Source of the DNA: Nitriliruptoraceae bacterium
Lineage (GTDB): Bacteria; Actinomycetota; Nitriliruptoria; Nitriliruptorales; Nitriliruptoraceae
Assembly: GCA_007133465.1 (NCBI GenBank)
Contig: SLMP01000050.1
Location: 1 to 53,647 of the forward strand
Length of the DNA stretch: 53,647 nucleotides
Direction of reading: 5' to 3'
Below are positions 42,335 through 50,996 of the stretch, piece by piece. The notes under the pieces are model-generated. The model saw nothing but the letters and a program-made list of their open reading frames with translations. It made no database searches and was not told where the DNA came from. Numbering within the stretch: position 1 is the stretch's first letter; the number at the start of each line of letters is the position of its first letter. The position numbers and the translations under genes are program-made.

Positions 42335-43141
42335 ATGTTCGAGAACGTGGACCGCATCGTGGGCGCGACCGCCTACGACAACAGCGGCGACAAGATCGGC
42401 AGCGTCGACCAGGTCTACATCGACGACGAGACGCAAGACCCGAAGTTCGCGCTGGTGAACACGGGGCTGTTCGGTCTCCGGTCGTCCTTCGTCCCGCTGG
42501 ACGGCGCGTCGATGGACGGCGACGACCTCCGGGTCGACTTCTCCAAGGACCGCGTCAAGGACGCGCCGAACCTGGACCCCGAGGGGCACCTGGAGCCGGA
42601 GCAGGAGCAGGAGCTGTTCGCCTACTACGGCTATGGCGACAGCCACCGCGGCGACACGACGACGACCGGCCGCCACGACGAGCGGACCGACGACCGAACG
42701 ACCGACGCCCGGACCGGCGACGCGACGACGCGCCGCACCGGTGACGACGCCGACCGGGTCAGCGGCGGCGACGCCATGACGCGCTCCGAGGAGGAGCTCG
42801 ACATCGACACGTCGCGCCGTGAGGTAGGCCGTGCACGGCTGCGGAAGCACGTCGTGACCGACCAGGTCACGAAGACGGTGCCGGTCCAGCGCGAAGAGGT
42901 CCGCCTCGAGCGCGAGCCGATCACGGACGACAACGTCGAGGACGCCACCAAGGGTCCGGACCTCACCGAGGACGAGCACGAGGTCATCCTGCACGAAGAG
43001 GAGGTGGACGTCGAGAAGCGGACCGTGCCGAAGGAGCGCATCCGGCTCGACAAGGAGGTCCACACCGAGCAGCAGGAGGTCTCCGAGGACGTTGCTCGCG
43101 AGGAGATCGACGTCGTCGACGACGGCGACACGCGCCGCTGA
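42335..43141 (+). CDS. PRC-barrel plus DUF2382 (YsnF/AvaK-type) stress protein
   Basis: A 268-residue protein with an N-terminal PRC-barrel (about 1-85: VGATAYDNSGDKIGSVDQVYID, FGLRSSFVPLDGA), a low-complexity Arg/Asp/Thr linker (about 105-145) and a C-terminal DUF2382 domain (about 150-265) with the repeated motif of charged strands (VRLEREPITDDN, ELHEEEV-like ILHEEEVDVEK, VPKERIRLDKEV). YsnF-like proteins are general-stress proteins of unknown mechanism. First gene of a four-gene same-strand cluster with tight spacing. Confidence 0.9.
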   Translation: MFENVDRIVGATAYDNSGDKIGSVDQVYIDDETQDPKFALVNTGLFGLRSSFVPLDGASMDGDDLRVDFSKDRVKDAPNLDPEGHLEPEQEQELFAYYGYGDSHRGDTTTTGRHDERTDDRTTDARTGDATTRRTGDDADRVSGGDAMTRSEEELDIDTSRREVGRARLRKHVVTDQVTKTVPVQREEVRLEREPITDDNVEDATKGPDLTEDEHEVILHEEEVDVEKRTVPKERIRLDKEVHTEQQEVSEDVAREEIDVVDDGDTRR

Positions 43142-43215
43142 CACCGGCGGCCGGGCCGGGCGGTCAAGGCGGCCCGGCCCCCGCTCATGGACGACCGAGC
43201 CAGGAAGGCATGATG

Positions 43216-44031
43216 ATGGAACGGCCGGAGACGCAACCACACGCGGCCCCCGGGCAGACCGGGCAGGACCGCGACACCACCGACGCGGTGCGCGAAGAAG
43301 GCGAGGAGCTTCGCCACGAGGCGACGCGTGAGGCACAGTCCGTCGCCGCAACCGTCGGGGAGCAGACGTCCATCGTCGTGCAGGAGGCGACGAGCCACGC
43401 ACGCGACCTCGCCCAGGACGCGAAGCAGCAGCTTCACCGGCAGGCAGCCTCGCAGACGGACCAGCTGGGCGGCGTCCTCGGAGAGCTCGGTGACCGCGTC
43501 CACGCGCTCGCGGATGGTCGGCCCGACGATGCCGGTCCGGTGGGGCAGTACGTCGACCAGCTCGCCGACCAGGTCGACGACCTCGCTGGCCGCATCGATC
43601 GCCTGGGCTTCGACGGCATGGTCGACGAGGTCCAGCGCTTCGCTCGCCGTCGGCCGGGGGCATTCCTCGCTGGTGCGGCGCTCGCGGGGTTCGCGGTGTC
43701 CCGCCTGGGACGTGGGGTGCAGGCCGCCCAGCAGGACGAGGAGCAGCGTGACGAGCGCGACAGCGGCCAGGCAGCCCTGTATGGGGCCGCCGGCACCCCG
43801 CCGCTCGTCACCGCGCCACCCCCGACGGTCACCGATCCGAACGTGCCGCCGGCCCCAGCCGTTCCCCCGGCCCCGGCCTCCCCGGCGGGCGGTCTGAGCG
43901 GCGAGCCGCTGTTCGAGGGATCGCCGACCGACACGCCGGTCGACGACCCGACCATCGCGGGCCCGGACGTCGCGCCCCCGCCACCGACCGCGACCCCTGA
44001 TCCTCTGCGGTCGGGGCAGGTGCGGCCATGA
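43216..44031 (+). CDS. Membrane-associated protein of a stress/envelope operon
   Basis: A 271-residue protein not assigned to a family. The N-terminal half (1-140) is Gln/Glu/Ala-rich helix, likely coiled coil (TREAQSVAATVGEQTSIVVQ). A short hydrophobic stretch RRPGAFLAGAALAGFAVSRL lies at about 146-166, as in DUF3618-type proteins. The C-terminal 80 residues are Pro-rich (TAPPPTVTDPNVPPAPAVPP). Three consecutive ATGs occur at 43210-43218; AGGAAGG at 43202-43208 best fits the third. It overlaps the next gene by four bases (ATGA). Confidence 0.78.
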   Translation: MERPETQPHAAPGQTGQDRDTTDAVREEGEELRHEATREAQSVAATVGEQTSIVVQEATSHARDLAQDAKQQLHRQAASQTDQLGGVLGELGDRVHALADGRPDDAGPVGQYVDQLADQVDDLAGRIDRLGFDGMVDEVQRFARRRPGAFLAGAALAGFAVSRLGRGVQAAQQDEEQRDERDSGQAALYGAAGTPPLVTAPPPTVTDPNVPPAPAVPPAPASPAGGLSGEPLFEGSPTDTPVDDPTIAGPDVAPPPPTATPDPLRSGQVRP

Positions 44032-44519
44032 GCAGTAGCGCCTCGACGAGCGGTGAGCACCGCACCGCCGACCAGAGCGGGAGCCGCCGTGCTGCCGACC
44101 AGAGCGTTGGCGCCCCCGATCCCGGTCCCGGGCCGGACAGCGGCGCGACGATCGCCGACCTGATCAGCCGCCTCGGCGACGACGTGACCACGTTGTTCCG
44201 CCAGGAGGTCGAGCTGGCCAAGGTCGAACTGAAGCAGGAAGGGGTGCGTGTTGCCCGTGCCGGCGCGATGTTCGGCGCCGCGGCGGTCCTCGGACTCGTG
44301 ACCGTGCTGCTGCTCGCCTGGACCATCGCCTGGGGCCTGGCCGAGGTCATGCCGATCTGGGCCGCGTTCCTCGTCACGACGCTGCTCTTCGGCGCCATCG
44401 CCGCAGGGCTGGCCATGACCGGCAAGAAGCGCATGGAGCAGGTCGACCTCACCCCACACCAGACCATGGAGAGCCTGCAGCAGGACAAGCAGGTGTTGAG
44501 CGACAGGACGAACTCATGA
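44028..44519 (+). CDS. Holin-like DUF1469 (Phage_holin_3_6) membrane protein
   Basis: A 163-residue protein with a Ser/Gly-rich N-terminus, an amphipathic segment (ATIADLISRLGDDVTTLFRQEVELAKVELK) and two membrane helices (about 78-101 and 108-130). This matches the actinobacterial phage-holin-like family found in chromosomes beside DUF3618 genes. There are no phage genes around, so a lysis role is unlikely. It overlaps both neighbours by four bases, showing tight coupling in the operon. Confidence 0.88.
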   Translation: MSSSASTSGEHRTADQSGSRRAADQSVGAPDPGPGPDSGATIADLISRLGDDVTTLFRQEVELAKVELKQEGVRVARAGAMFGAAAVLGLVTVLLLAWTIAWGLAEVMPIWAAFLVTTLLFGAIAAGLAMTGKKRMEQVDLTPHQTMESLQQDKQVLSDRTNS

Positions 44520-45130
44520 CGAACCACTTGCCTCAGGATCCCGACCTGCTGCGACGCGAGATCGATACGACGCGGTCGGACATGGGCCGCACGCTCGAGG
44601 AGATCGAGGACCGGGTCAGCCCGACCAGGATCAAGGAACGCCAGACCGAACGCGTCCGATCCCGGTGGGAGGGCGTCAAGACCTCGGTCATGGGCTCGGC
44701 CGACGACCTGCGCGACCAGGGCACGGACGTCGCCCACGAGGCGCAGGGCCGGCTCGACGACGTGCAGCAGACCGTGCAAGAGTCGCCCGAGCGCATCGAG
44801 GACGCCACCCGCGGCAACCCGCTCGCCGCGGGGTTGATCGCCTTCGGGCTCGGCGCGCTGGCCGGCTCGTTCTTCCCCGCCAGCACACCGGAGCGGCGCG
44901 CGGCCGCCGGGCTGCAGGAGCAGTTCGAGGAGCCACTGAAGCAGTCGCTGAAGGAGTCGGGCGACGAGGTCAAGGGCGAGCTGCAGGAGCACGCCGAGGC
45001 TGCGGTCGAGGACACCAAGCACACGGCGCAGGAGGCTGCCGAGCGCGTCAAGACCGAGGCCCAGGACTCCGCGGAGCACGTCCAGCAGCGGGGCCAGGAG
45101 GCGGCCGAGCATGTGCGCGAGCAGCGCTGA
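44516..45130 (+). CDS. DUF3618-domain membrane protein
   Basis: A 204-residue protein. The N-terminal DUF3618 motif (LLRREIDTTRSDMGRTLEEIEDRVSP, about 12-37) is followed by helical charged sequence, a short hydrophobic segment (NPLAAGLIAFGLGALAGSFF, about 101-120) and a long Gln/Glu/Lys-rich amphipathic C-terminus resembling LEA or apolipoprotein-like helices (EELKQSLKE-type repeats, VQQRGQEAAEHVREQR). The ATG overlaps the preceding stop. It is the last gene before a strong terminator. Probably an envelope-stress protein; the molecular role is unknown. Confidence 0.88.
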   Translation: MTNHLPQDPDLLRREIDTTRSDMGRTLEEIEDRVSPTRIKERQTERVRSRWEGVKTSVMGSADDLRDQGTDVAHEAQGRLDDVQQTVQESPERIEDATRGNPLAAGLIAFGLGALAGSFFPASTPERRAAAGLQEQFEEPLKQSLKESGDEVKGELQEHAEAAVEDTKHTAQEAAERVKTEAQDSAEHVQQRGQEAAEHVREQR

Positions 45131-45152
45131 CCCGGGAACCTCCGCTCGTCGG

Positions 45153-45177
45153 ACGCCGGCCGGTCCTCGGCCGGCGT
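45153..45177. terminator. Strong hairpin terminator of the stress operon
   Basis: ACGCCGGCCG and CGGCCGGCGT form a perfect 10-bp stem with the 5-nt loop GTCCT, 23 bases after the DUF3618 stop, followed by TCGTC. This marks the operon end. Confidence 0.75.
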
Positions 45178-45393
45178 TCGTCATGCACGCACGCTCGGCC
45201 GGCGACGGCAGGTGCTCCCGTCTGCGGAGTCGCCGTTCGCGCAGAGAACGTCCGGCCGACCGTGGCCGGTGGTGGCCGGGCCGTCCTCCCGCCGCAATGC
45301 TCCCGCCGCAATGCTGTTGGTCGTGGCCCTCGCCGGTCGTCGCTCCGCGTGTCGGCGCCCGGGGGTCGACCGCGTCGACCGACAGGACCGCCG

Positions 45394-45930
45394 ATGTCAC
45401 GGACCCCCCGGCCGCCTCGAGATGGTGCCGACGCGTCCGCCGCCGACTCGGCCCTCACGCTGTCGGAGGTGCTGCTCCGGTTGATCAGCCGGGGACTCAT
45501 CGTGCGACGCCCGCTTGTCGTCGCTGCGGCCGAGCGTCTCGACCTCGACCGACGGGCGATCCGGCGGCTGCAGAAGCTCCGCCAGCGGTACGGGGCCGGG
45601 CCGCTGCTGCGGATCCCGGGGCGCCCGTGCTGATCCACGCGCCTTCTTCCACCGCGACGACCAGCGCCTCGACGTCGCCGACCGCTTCGCGCCGGAGCTG
45701 TGGGACGGGCGCACGCCCGCAGGCGACTGGCCGCTCGTGCCGTTCAGCGACGGCCCGGTGGTGTGCCCGGGGCGCAACCTCGTGCTGTTCGCCACCAGCA
45801 CGATGCTGGCGGCACTGCTCGAGCACCACGACCTCCGGCTGCCGTCCGAGGAGCGGCTCGACCCCACCGACCGCCTGCCGCCGTGCTCGACCCGTTCTCC
45901 CTGCGCTATCGCCTGCACCCGGTCGGCTAG
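45394..45930 (+). pseudogene. Cytochrome P450 remnant with large internal deletion
   Basis: Residues from ATG 45394 (LSEVLLRLISRGLIVRRP, RLQKLRQRYGAGPLLRIPGR) look like the N-terminus of a class of actinobacterial P450s. The frame breaks near 45625 and the sequence jumps directly to the C-terminal part: DPRAFFHRDDQRLDVADRFAPE, then the heme signature PFSDGPVVCPGRNL with the heme-ligand Cys. About 250-300 middle residues are missing. A further one-base indel near 45887 separates this from the natural end LDPFSLRYRLHPVG and stop. It cannot make a functional P450. Confidence 0.82.
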
Positions 45931-46002
45931 TCGCTGGCCCGCACCCCCGGCCGTGGCGCGCGGGCGAGCGCGACCGTCGGGCGGCTCGCGGTGCGGTGTC
46001 GG

Positions 46003-46572
46003 TCAGACGCCGCGGCCGGGAGCGATCACCTCGTCGATCAGGCCGTAGTCCTTGGCCTCCTCGGCGGTCATCCAGTAGTCGCGGTCCGTGTCGATGCGCA
46101 TCTGCTCGACGGACTTGCCGGTCGCCTCGGCCATGATCTCGTTGATGCGCTCGCGCATCCACACGATGTTGCGGGCCTGGATCTCGATGTCCTTGGCCGT
46201 ACCGCGGGCACCGCCGAGGGGCTGGTGGATCATGATCCGGGCGTTGGTGGTGGCGGACCGCGTCCCGGTGGAGGTCCCGAGCAGGAACGCGGCCGCCGAC
46301 GCCGCGAGGCCGATGCAGCGTGTGTTGACGTTGCTCTGCAGCAGCTGGATGGTGTCGTAGAGCGCGAACATCCCGGTGATGATGCCGCCCGGGGAGTTGA
46401 CGTAGAGGGTGATGTCGTCCTCGTTGTCCGCGTCGAGTGCCAGCAACTGCGCCACCAGCTGATCGCCGTTCTCGTCCTCGAGGGGGCCCTTGAGGAACAG
46501 GATGCGTTCCTCGAAGAGCTTGTCGTAGGCACGGCGAGGGCCGCCGAACAGCTTCTCGATCTCGTCGGACAC
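46003..46572 (-). CDS. clpP: ATP-dependent Clp protease proteolytic subunit
   Basis: Serine-protease subunit of the Clp complex (189 residues). The catalytic triad is complete: Ser92 in LAASAAAFLL, His116 in RIMIHQPLGG and Asp165 in TDRDYW. YVNSPGGIITGM (57-68) is the substrate-strand motif. The GTG at 46572 gives a normal length with almost no propeptide. No second clpP and no clpX lie next to it, unlike the usual clpP1P2 layout of actinobacteria, so this may be an additional stand-alone copy. It diverges from an IclR regulator. Confidence 0.95.
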   Translation of the reverse strand: MSDEIEKLFGGPRRAYDKLFEERILFLKGPLEDENGDQLVAQLLALDADNEDDITLYVNSPGGIITGMFALYDTIQLLQSNVNTRCIGLAASAAAFLLGTSTGTRSATTNARIMIHQPLGGARGTAKDIEIQARNIVWMRERINEIMAEATGKSVEQMRIDTDRDYWMTAEEAKDYGLIDEVIAPGRGV

Positions 46573-46713
46573 GCTCGCGGCCTCTCGGTCGGGGTTCGCG
46601 CGCCGGGCGGCGCGCCGGGCGGCGATGGTAGCGAGGGGGCACCTCGGCTCCCGGAGGCTGAGCCGCCACCGGTCACATGTCGGTCGACGGTGGACGACCG
46701 ATCCGGAACGCCC

Positions 46714-46750
46714 TTGACCGTGCGGCAGTCGCGCAGCACACTCCGTGTGC
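46714..46750 (+). promoter_or_regulatory. Possible promoter and palindrome upstream of iclR gene
   Basis: TTGACC (46714-46719) and CACACT (46737-46742) are 17 bases apart and could be -35/-10 boxes. GCACAC-TCC-GTGTGC (46736-46750) is a perfect 6-bp inverted repeat over the -10 position, and a related GTGTGC follows at 46765. The placement fits IclR autoregulation. The rest of the 306-bp divergent gap (46573-46878) shows only a GCGCGCCGGGCG tandem near 46600. Confidence 0.35.
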
Positions 46751-46878
46751 GCCACCGCACCCTCGTGTGCGGCCGGCGAGCGCACCACCAGCGCACCATC
46801 AGGTCCGTCCACGGTCGGCGGCCGCACCCAGGAGGTCGCGGGCGACCGGTCGGGCAGTGGGGCAGCCAGGAGGATCAC

Positions 46879-47610
46879 GTGGAAGACGACGATGACAAGG
46901 CCGGTCGCCGATCGAGCGGGTCGCGGACGCTGTCGCGCGGGCTGTCGCTGCTGAACGCGCTCGGGGAGCATGCCGAAGGCGCGACCGTCTCCGGGCTCGC
47001 GGAGACGACCGGCCTGGACCGAGCCGTGCTCTACCGCCTCCTCGACACCCTCACCGCGGAGGGTTTCGTGACGCGCGACGGGGACACGCGGCGCTACCGG
47101 CTGGGGCTGTCGATGCTCGAGCTCGGCGTGCGTGCCGCCCAGGGCCTGGAGGTCCGGCGCCTCGCAGGCCCGCCGCTGCGCTCGCTGTCCGACGACACGA
47201 ACGAGACGGCCTGCCTCGCCGTCCGTGACCGTGACGACCTCGTCGTCGTGGAGGTGATCGAGCCGGGCGACCGCTTCGTGCAGGTCAACTACCGGATCGG
47301 GTTCCGCCACCCCCTGGGGGTCGCGGCGCACGGCAAGGCCCTGCTGGCCTTCCTCCCCGAGGGCGCTCGCAACCCGGATCTGCAGCCCGTCCGCCAGCGC
47401 GGGGTGGCCTACACCCGCGACGAACTCGAGCCGGGCGCCTCGGGCGTCGCCGCGCCGGTGTTCGACCACACCGGCAAGGCGGTCGCCGCGGTCGGCATCG
47501 TCGCCCCGACCGCCCGCCTGCCGGAACCGGAGGCCGTCGCGCTGCGCGTGCTGCGATCGGCCCGGGAGATCTCCGAGCGCCTCGGCTGGCGACCTCGGCG
47601 GGCCACCTGA
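46879..47610 (+). CDS. IclR-family transcriptional regulator
   Basis: A 243-residue regulator. The winged helix (about 14-75) includes SRGLSLLNALGE, ATVSGLAETTGLDRAVLYRLLDTL and GFVTRDGDTRRYRLG. The IclR effector domain (about 85-240) has VNYRIGFRHPLGVAAHGKALLAFLP and the C-terminal GVAAPVFDHTGKAVAAVGI signature. The GTG at 46879 follows GGAGGATCAC. Effector and targets are unknown; no catabolic operon is adjacent, so the only nearby candidate is its own promoter. Confidence 0.93.
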   Translation: MEDDDDKAGRRSSGSRTLSRGLSLLNALGEHAEGATVSGLAETTGLDRAVLYRLLDTLTAEGFVTRDGDTRRYRLGLSMLELGVRAAQGLEVRRLAGPPLRSLSDDTNETACLAVRDRDDLVVVEVIEPGDRFVQVNYRIGFRHPLGVAAHGKALLAFLPEGARNPDLQPVRQRGVAYTRDELEPGASGVAAPVFDHTGKAVAAVGIVAPTARLPEPEAVALRVLRSAREISERLGWRPRRAT

Positions 47611-47751
47611 CACCGGAACGGGGACCCGCGTCGGTCCGGGGCCGGTGGCCGACCCGCCAGGCCACGCCACGACGCGGTGTCCTAGGCTGTCGAGCGTCAT
47701 CCAGCGTGGGATGGCGCCGGCGTCGCGCCGGCCCCAGGACGGAGGTCGCCC

Positions 47752-48429
47752 GTGTCCGAGGAGCTCGAGCTCGCGACCGTGGAGCTGCTGGGGGCCCTGG
47801 CCTACGGCCAGCTGCGTTCCTTCGAGGCGGTGGCCCGGCTGATCCGGCTGGCCCCGGACGCCCGCACGGCCGATGAGTTGGGCGTGGCAGCGATCCACGA
47901 GCACGAGCAGTACGTCGCGCTGCGCGATCACCTCGCCGAGCTCACGGAGCTGCCCACCGCGGTGATGGACCGGCAGAAGCCCCATTTCGACGCCTACTTC
48001 GATCGGGCCCCGCTCGACGACTGGTTCGGCGCGTGCGTGTTCTTCGCGCTCGGGGTGCCGTTGGCCGGTGACTTCATCCGTACGGTCGCGCCGAGCCTGC
48101 GGGGCGAGACGGCGGGCGTGGTGCTGCACGCGCGCGGCGATCGCACCGAGGTGGAGCAGATGGCCATGCGCGAACTCGCCGGGCTGCTCGACGGCGAGGA
48201 GGCGCGCGAACGTGCCCGGCGGCTCACCGCCGACCTGCTCGGCCGGGCGCTGACGGGGTTCCAGGGCGTCGTGACCGACACCGACGCCCTCAAGGTGCTG
48301 CTGGCCGCCGACGTCCCCGAGGGTGGGTCGGGGGAGCAGCACGTCAAGCGCTTGGCGATCTCCGTGATGGAACGGCACCGGCGCCGGGTCGTGGAGCTCG
48401 GGCTCGAGGACCTCGAGGACGTGCTCTAG
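47752..48429 (+). CDS. Ferritin-like (MiaE-type fold) protein
   Basis: A 225-residue all-helical protein resembling the actinobacterial ferritin-like fold family related to MiaE. Potential di-iron ligands are Glu24, the E-H-E-H cluster in AAIHEHEQYVAL (about 46-57) and Glu/His residues in the later helices (RTEVEQMAMRELA, KRLAISVMERHRRR). The reaction is not established; tRNA hydroxylation is known only for true MiaE. GTG at 47752. Its TAG stop shares the CTAG palindrome with the stop of the convergent nadB gene. Confidence 0.78.
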   Translation: MSEELELATVELLGALAYGQLRSFEAVARLIRLAPDARTADELGVAAIHEHEQYVALRDHLAELTELPTAVMDRQKPHFDAYFDRAPLDDWFGACVFFALGVPLAGDFIRTVAPSLRGETAGVVLHARGDRTEVEQMAMRELAGLLDGEEARERARRLTADLLGRALTGFQGVVTDTDALKVLLAADVPEGGSGEQHVKRLAISVMERHRRRVVELGLEDLEDVL

Positions 48430-50030
48430 CCGGCCGTCCCGCTCGGGGGCAGGCCGATCTGCTCGAGGTGCACGCCGGCCCAGGCCGGGTCGGGCGCGGG
48501 GTGGTCGGCCCGCCAGTGGCCGCCGCGCGACTCGGTCCGGAGCCCGGCGCCGCGCACGACGAGAGCGGCGGCCCGCAGCGCGTGGTGGAACTCGACGCTC
48601 GCCACGTCGGCCGTCGGGTCGCCGAACGCGCGGGTCCGGTCGGCCAGCTGCCGTGCCAGCGCCGCGAGCCCCGCCCCGGTGCGAACCGGCCCGCCGTCGG
48701 CCAGCATGCGCGCGCGGAGCTCGGCACGGACGGCCGCCACGTCCACGGTCGTGTCGCCGCGGAAGCTGGGCGCCCGTCCGAGCGCGCCGTGACGATCCGG
48801 GAGCTCGGCGACCAGGGCGGTGACGGCCCGAGCTGCGAAGACCAGCGACTCGCCGAGCGAGTTGCCCGCCATCCGGTTGGCCCCGTGGACGCCGGTCGAC
48901 GCGGTCTCGCCGGCGGCGTACAGCCCCGGGACGGAGGTGCGGCCGTCGAGGTCCGTACGGGCGCCGCCGACCTGGTAGTGCGCCGCCGGCGTGACGGGCA
49001 CCCGCTCGCTCGCCAGGTCGAAGCCGTACCGTCGAGCACCCGCGAGGACGGTCGGGAACTCGGTGCGGAGCTCCTCGTCGCGCAGGTGGGTGGCGTCGAG
49101 GTAGGCCGTGGCTCCGGGGAGCTCGAGCATCGCCTGGGCGACGACGTGTCGGGGCGCGAGCTCCGCGTCCGGGTGCCGCCCGACGAGGAAGCGCCGCCCG
49201 TCGGCGTCGTGGAGGGTGGCGCCGGCCCCGCGCAACGCCTCGGTCAGCAAGAAGCGCCAGGCGCCGTCGACGGCGAGGCCGGTCGGGTGGAACTGGACGA
49301 ACTCGACGTCGCGCAGCACCGCGCCGGCGGCGGCGGCCAGTGCGAGGCCGTCGCCGGTGGCGGCATCCGGGTTGGTGGTGGCGGCGAACAGGGCCCCGCA
49401 GCCGCCGGTCGCGAGCAGGACCGCCCGGGCCTCGACCGCGACGAGGCCCTCGTCCGTGAGGACCCACATCCCGGTGACGCGCCCCCGCTCGTCGCGCGCC
49501 AGGGCCGGCACGATGCCCGGCAGGCGGGTGACCCGGGGCGCCGCGGCCGTCCGCAGCGTCCGCACCAGTTCCGCGCCCGTGGCGTCGGCTCGGCGCACCG
49601 ACCTGCCGACGGTCTGCCCGCCCTCACGTGCGAGGTCGAGGGCGGCGAGGTCGTCGTCGGGGTGGCCGGCGTGACGGTCGAGCTGCGCACCGAGCCGCAG
49701 CAGCTCACGGACGTGACCGGGGATCTCGCGGGTCAGCACGTCGACCGCGAGCGGATCGCACAACCCGTCGCCGGCCTGGATCGTGTCGCGGGCGTGCAGG
49801 GCGGGGGAGTCCGCCGGGTCGAGCGCGGCCGCGAGCCCGCCCTGCGCCCAGGGGGAGGAGCCGGAGTCGCCGCCCGGCAGTCCCTTGTCGACCACGACGA
49901 CGTCGAGGCCGTCGGGGAGGCGCACGGCCGCGTACAGCCCGGCGAGGCCGGCACCGACCACCACGACATCCGCTCGCACGCGGTCCGGTCCGGCCCGAGG
50001 CGGCTCGGGCGGCAACGACCGGACGGTCAC
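48426..50030 (-). CDS. nadB: L-aspartate oxidase
   Basis: FAD enzyme oxidising L-aspartate to iminoaspartate, the first step of bacterial NAD synthesis. The 534-residue chain has VVVGAGLAGLYAA (FAD dinucleotide motif, about 24-36), SSPWAQGGLAAAL, EFVQFHPTGLAVDG with the conserved His region, AAHYQVGGARTDLDGRTSVPGLYAAGE and ANRMAGNSLGESLVF. All are hallmark NadB/succinate dehydrogenase flavoprotein blocks. GTG at 50030 overlaps the stop of the alpha/beta hydrolase gene (GTGA). nadA and nadC are not in the window, which is unusual since the three are often grouped. Confidence 0.95.
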   Translation of the reverse strand: MTVRSLPPEPPRAGPDRVRADVVVVGAGLAGLYAAVRLPDGLDVVVVDKGLPGGDSGSSPWAQGGLAAALDPADSPALHARDTIQAGDGLCDPLAVDVLTREIPGHVRELLRLGAQLDRHAGHPDDDLAALDLAREGGQTVGRSVRRADATGAELVRTLRTAAAPRVTRLPGIVPALARDERGRVTGMWVLTDEGLVAVEARAVLLATGGCGALFAATTNPDAATGDGLALAAAAGAVLRDVEFVQFHPTGLAVDGAWRFLLTEALRGAGATLHDADGRRFLVGRHPDAELAPRHVVAQAMLELPGATAYLDATHLRDEELRTEFPTVLAGARRYGFDLASERVPVTPAAHYQVGGARTDLDGRTSVPGLYAAGETASTGVHGANRMAGNSLGESLVFAARAVTALVAELPDRHGALGRAPSFRGDTTVDVAAVRAELRARMLADGGPVRTGAGLAALARQLADRTRAFGDPTADVASVEFHHALRAAALVVRGAGLRTESRGGHWRADHPAPDPAWAGVHLEQIGLPPSGTAG

Positions 50031-50926
50031 GCGGAGGCCTCGATCCCCGGTTCGCCGGCCTCCGGGGGCCGCTGCTGCGGCCGGGCGGACCGGCTGCGCT
50101 CCGCCAGCGTGCGCTGCACGGCCAGGGAGTTGGTGACGAGCTCGCCGAAGCCCTCCGGGTCGGCGAGCAGCCAGGAGTGACCGGCATCCTCGATGATGTC
50201 GCCGGGCGCGCCGACCGCCTCGCACATGGCGAGGAAGGTCGCCTCCGGGACGACGTTGTCCTCCGAGCCCCACAGGATCGACACGGGCAGGCCGCGTTCC
50301 GCCAGCGTCGCCAGCTCCTCCCGCAGGTCGGCGGAACGCGCCAGGTCCGCGGCCCGCCAGACCGCCCCCGGGTTGGTCAGCGCGTTGCTCACGACATCGC
50401 GCAGGACGACCGGCAGGACCTTGCGGTAGTGGCGCTTGCCGAACTCGCCCGGCAGGCGCAGGCCCCAGTCCCACAGCGGCCGATCGGCCATGGACTGCTC
50501 GCCGCCGCGGCCGGTGCGCCAGACCGAGCCGCCGACCGAGTTGACCAGGGTGATCGAGCGGACCCGCTTCTCGTGGTGCCACGCCGTCGCGGTGGCGACC
50601 GCGCCGCCGAAGGAGTGGCCGACGAACGCCGCCGGCTCCTCCACCCCGAGGTGGTCGAGGAGGTCGTCGACCCAGTTCGCGAGCTTCTCGAAGGTGTACT
50701 CGCCCGGCAGCGCGTCGCTGCGGCCGAAGCCGGGCAGGGCCGGCGCGATGACCCGGGCGCCGCCGGCCGCGATGAGGGGGAGCGCCTGGGCGTAGGACCG
50801 CGCGGACAACCCCCAGCCGTGCAGGAACACCACCGCGGGCCCGTCACCGGCCTCCCCGTACACGACGACACGGCCGTCGAGGGTGGTGCGGTGCCACCGC
50901 ACCACCGCATCCGGGTGACTCGCCAC
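50027..50926 (-). CDS. Alpha/beta-hydrolase
   Basis: A 299-residue alpha/beta-fold hydrolase. VVFLHGWGLSA (32-42) forms the oxyanion region, GHSFGG holds the nucleophile Ser105, GSEDNVVP lies around the acid, and DAGHSW contains the catalytic His. The lid region (about 130-200) is Arg/Trp-rich. The substrate cannot be assigned; the family includes esterases, haloalkane dehalogenases and lactonases. The last 25 residues are Arg/Pro/Glu-rich. It is translationally coupled to nadB, although a direct metabolic link is not obvious. Confidence 0.9.
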   Translation of the reverse strand: MASHPDAVVRWHRTTLDGRVVVYGEAGDGPAVVFLHGWGLSARSYAQALPLIAAGGARVIAPALPGFGRSDALPGEYTFEKLANWVDDLLDHLGVEEPAAFVGHSFGGAVATATAWHHEKRVRSITLVNSVGGSVWRTGRGGEQSMADRPLWDWGLRLPGEFGKRHYRKVLPVVLRDVVSNALTNPGAVWRAADLARSADLREELATLAERGLPVSILWGSEDNVVPEATFLAMCEAVGAPGDIIEDAGHSWLLADPEGFGELVTNSLAVQRTLAERSRSARPQQRPPEAGEPGIEASA

Positions 50927-50996
50927 GGGACCTCCTCGGGGGTCCTCGATCCTGCGGTGAGTCTAGCCGTGGGTCGGCAGCACCGGTGGGGCGCGT

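Noticed and set aside
44028..44519. Prophage lysis gene (holin)
   Set aside because: No endolysin, capsid, tail or integrase genes are nearby. The family is widespread in actinobacterial chromosomes beside DUF3618 genes.
45131..45393. Small genes between the stress operon terminator and the P450 remnant
   Set aside because: Open frames here have no ribosome site or recognisable sequence and are Arg/Ser-rich random translations.
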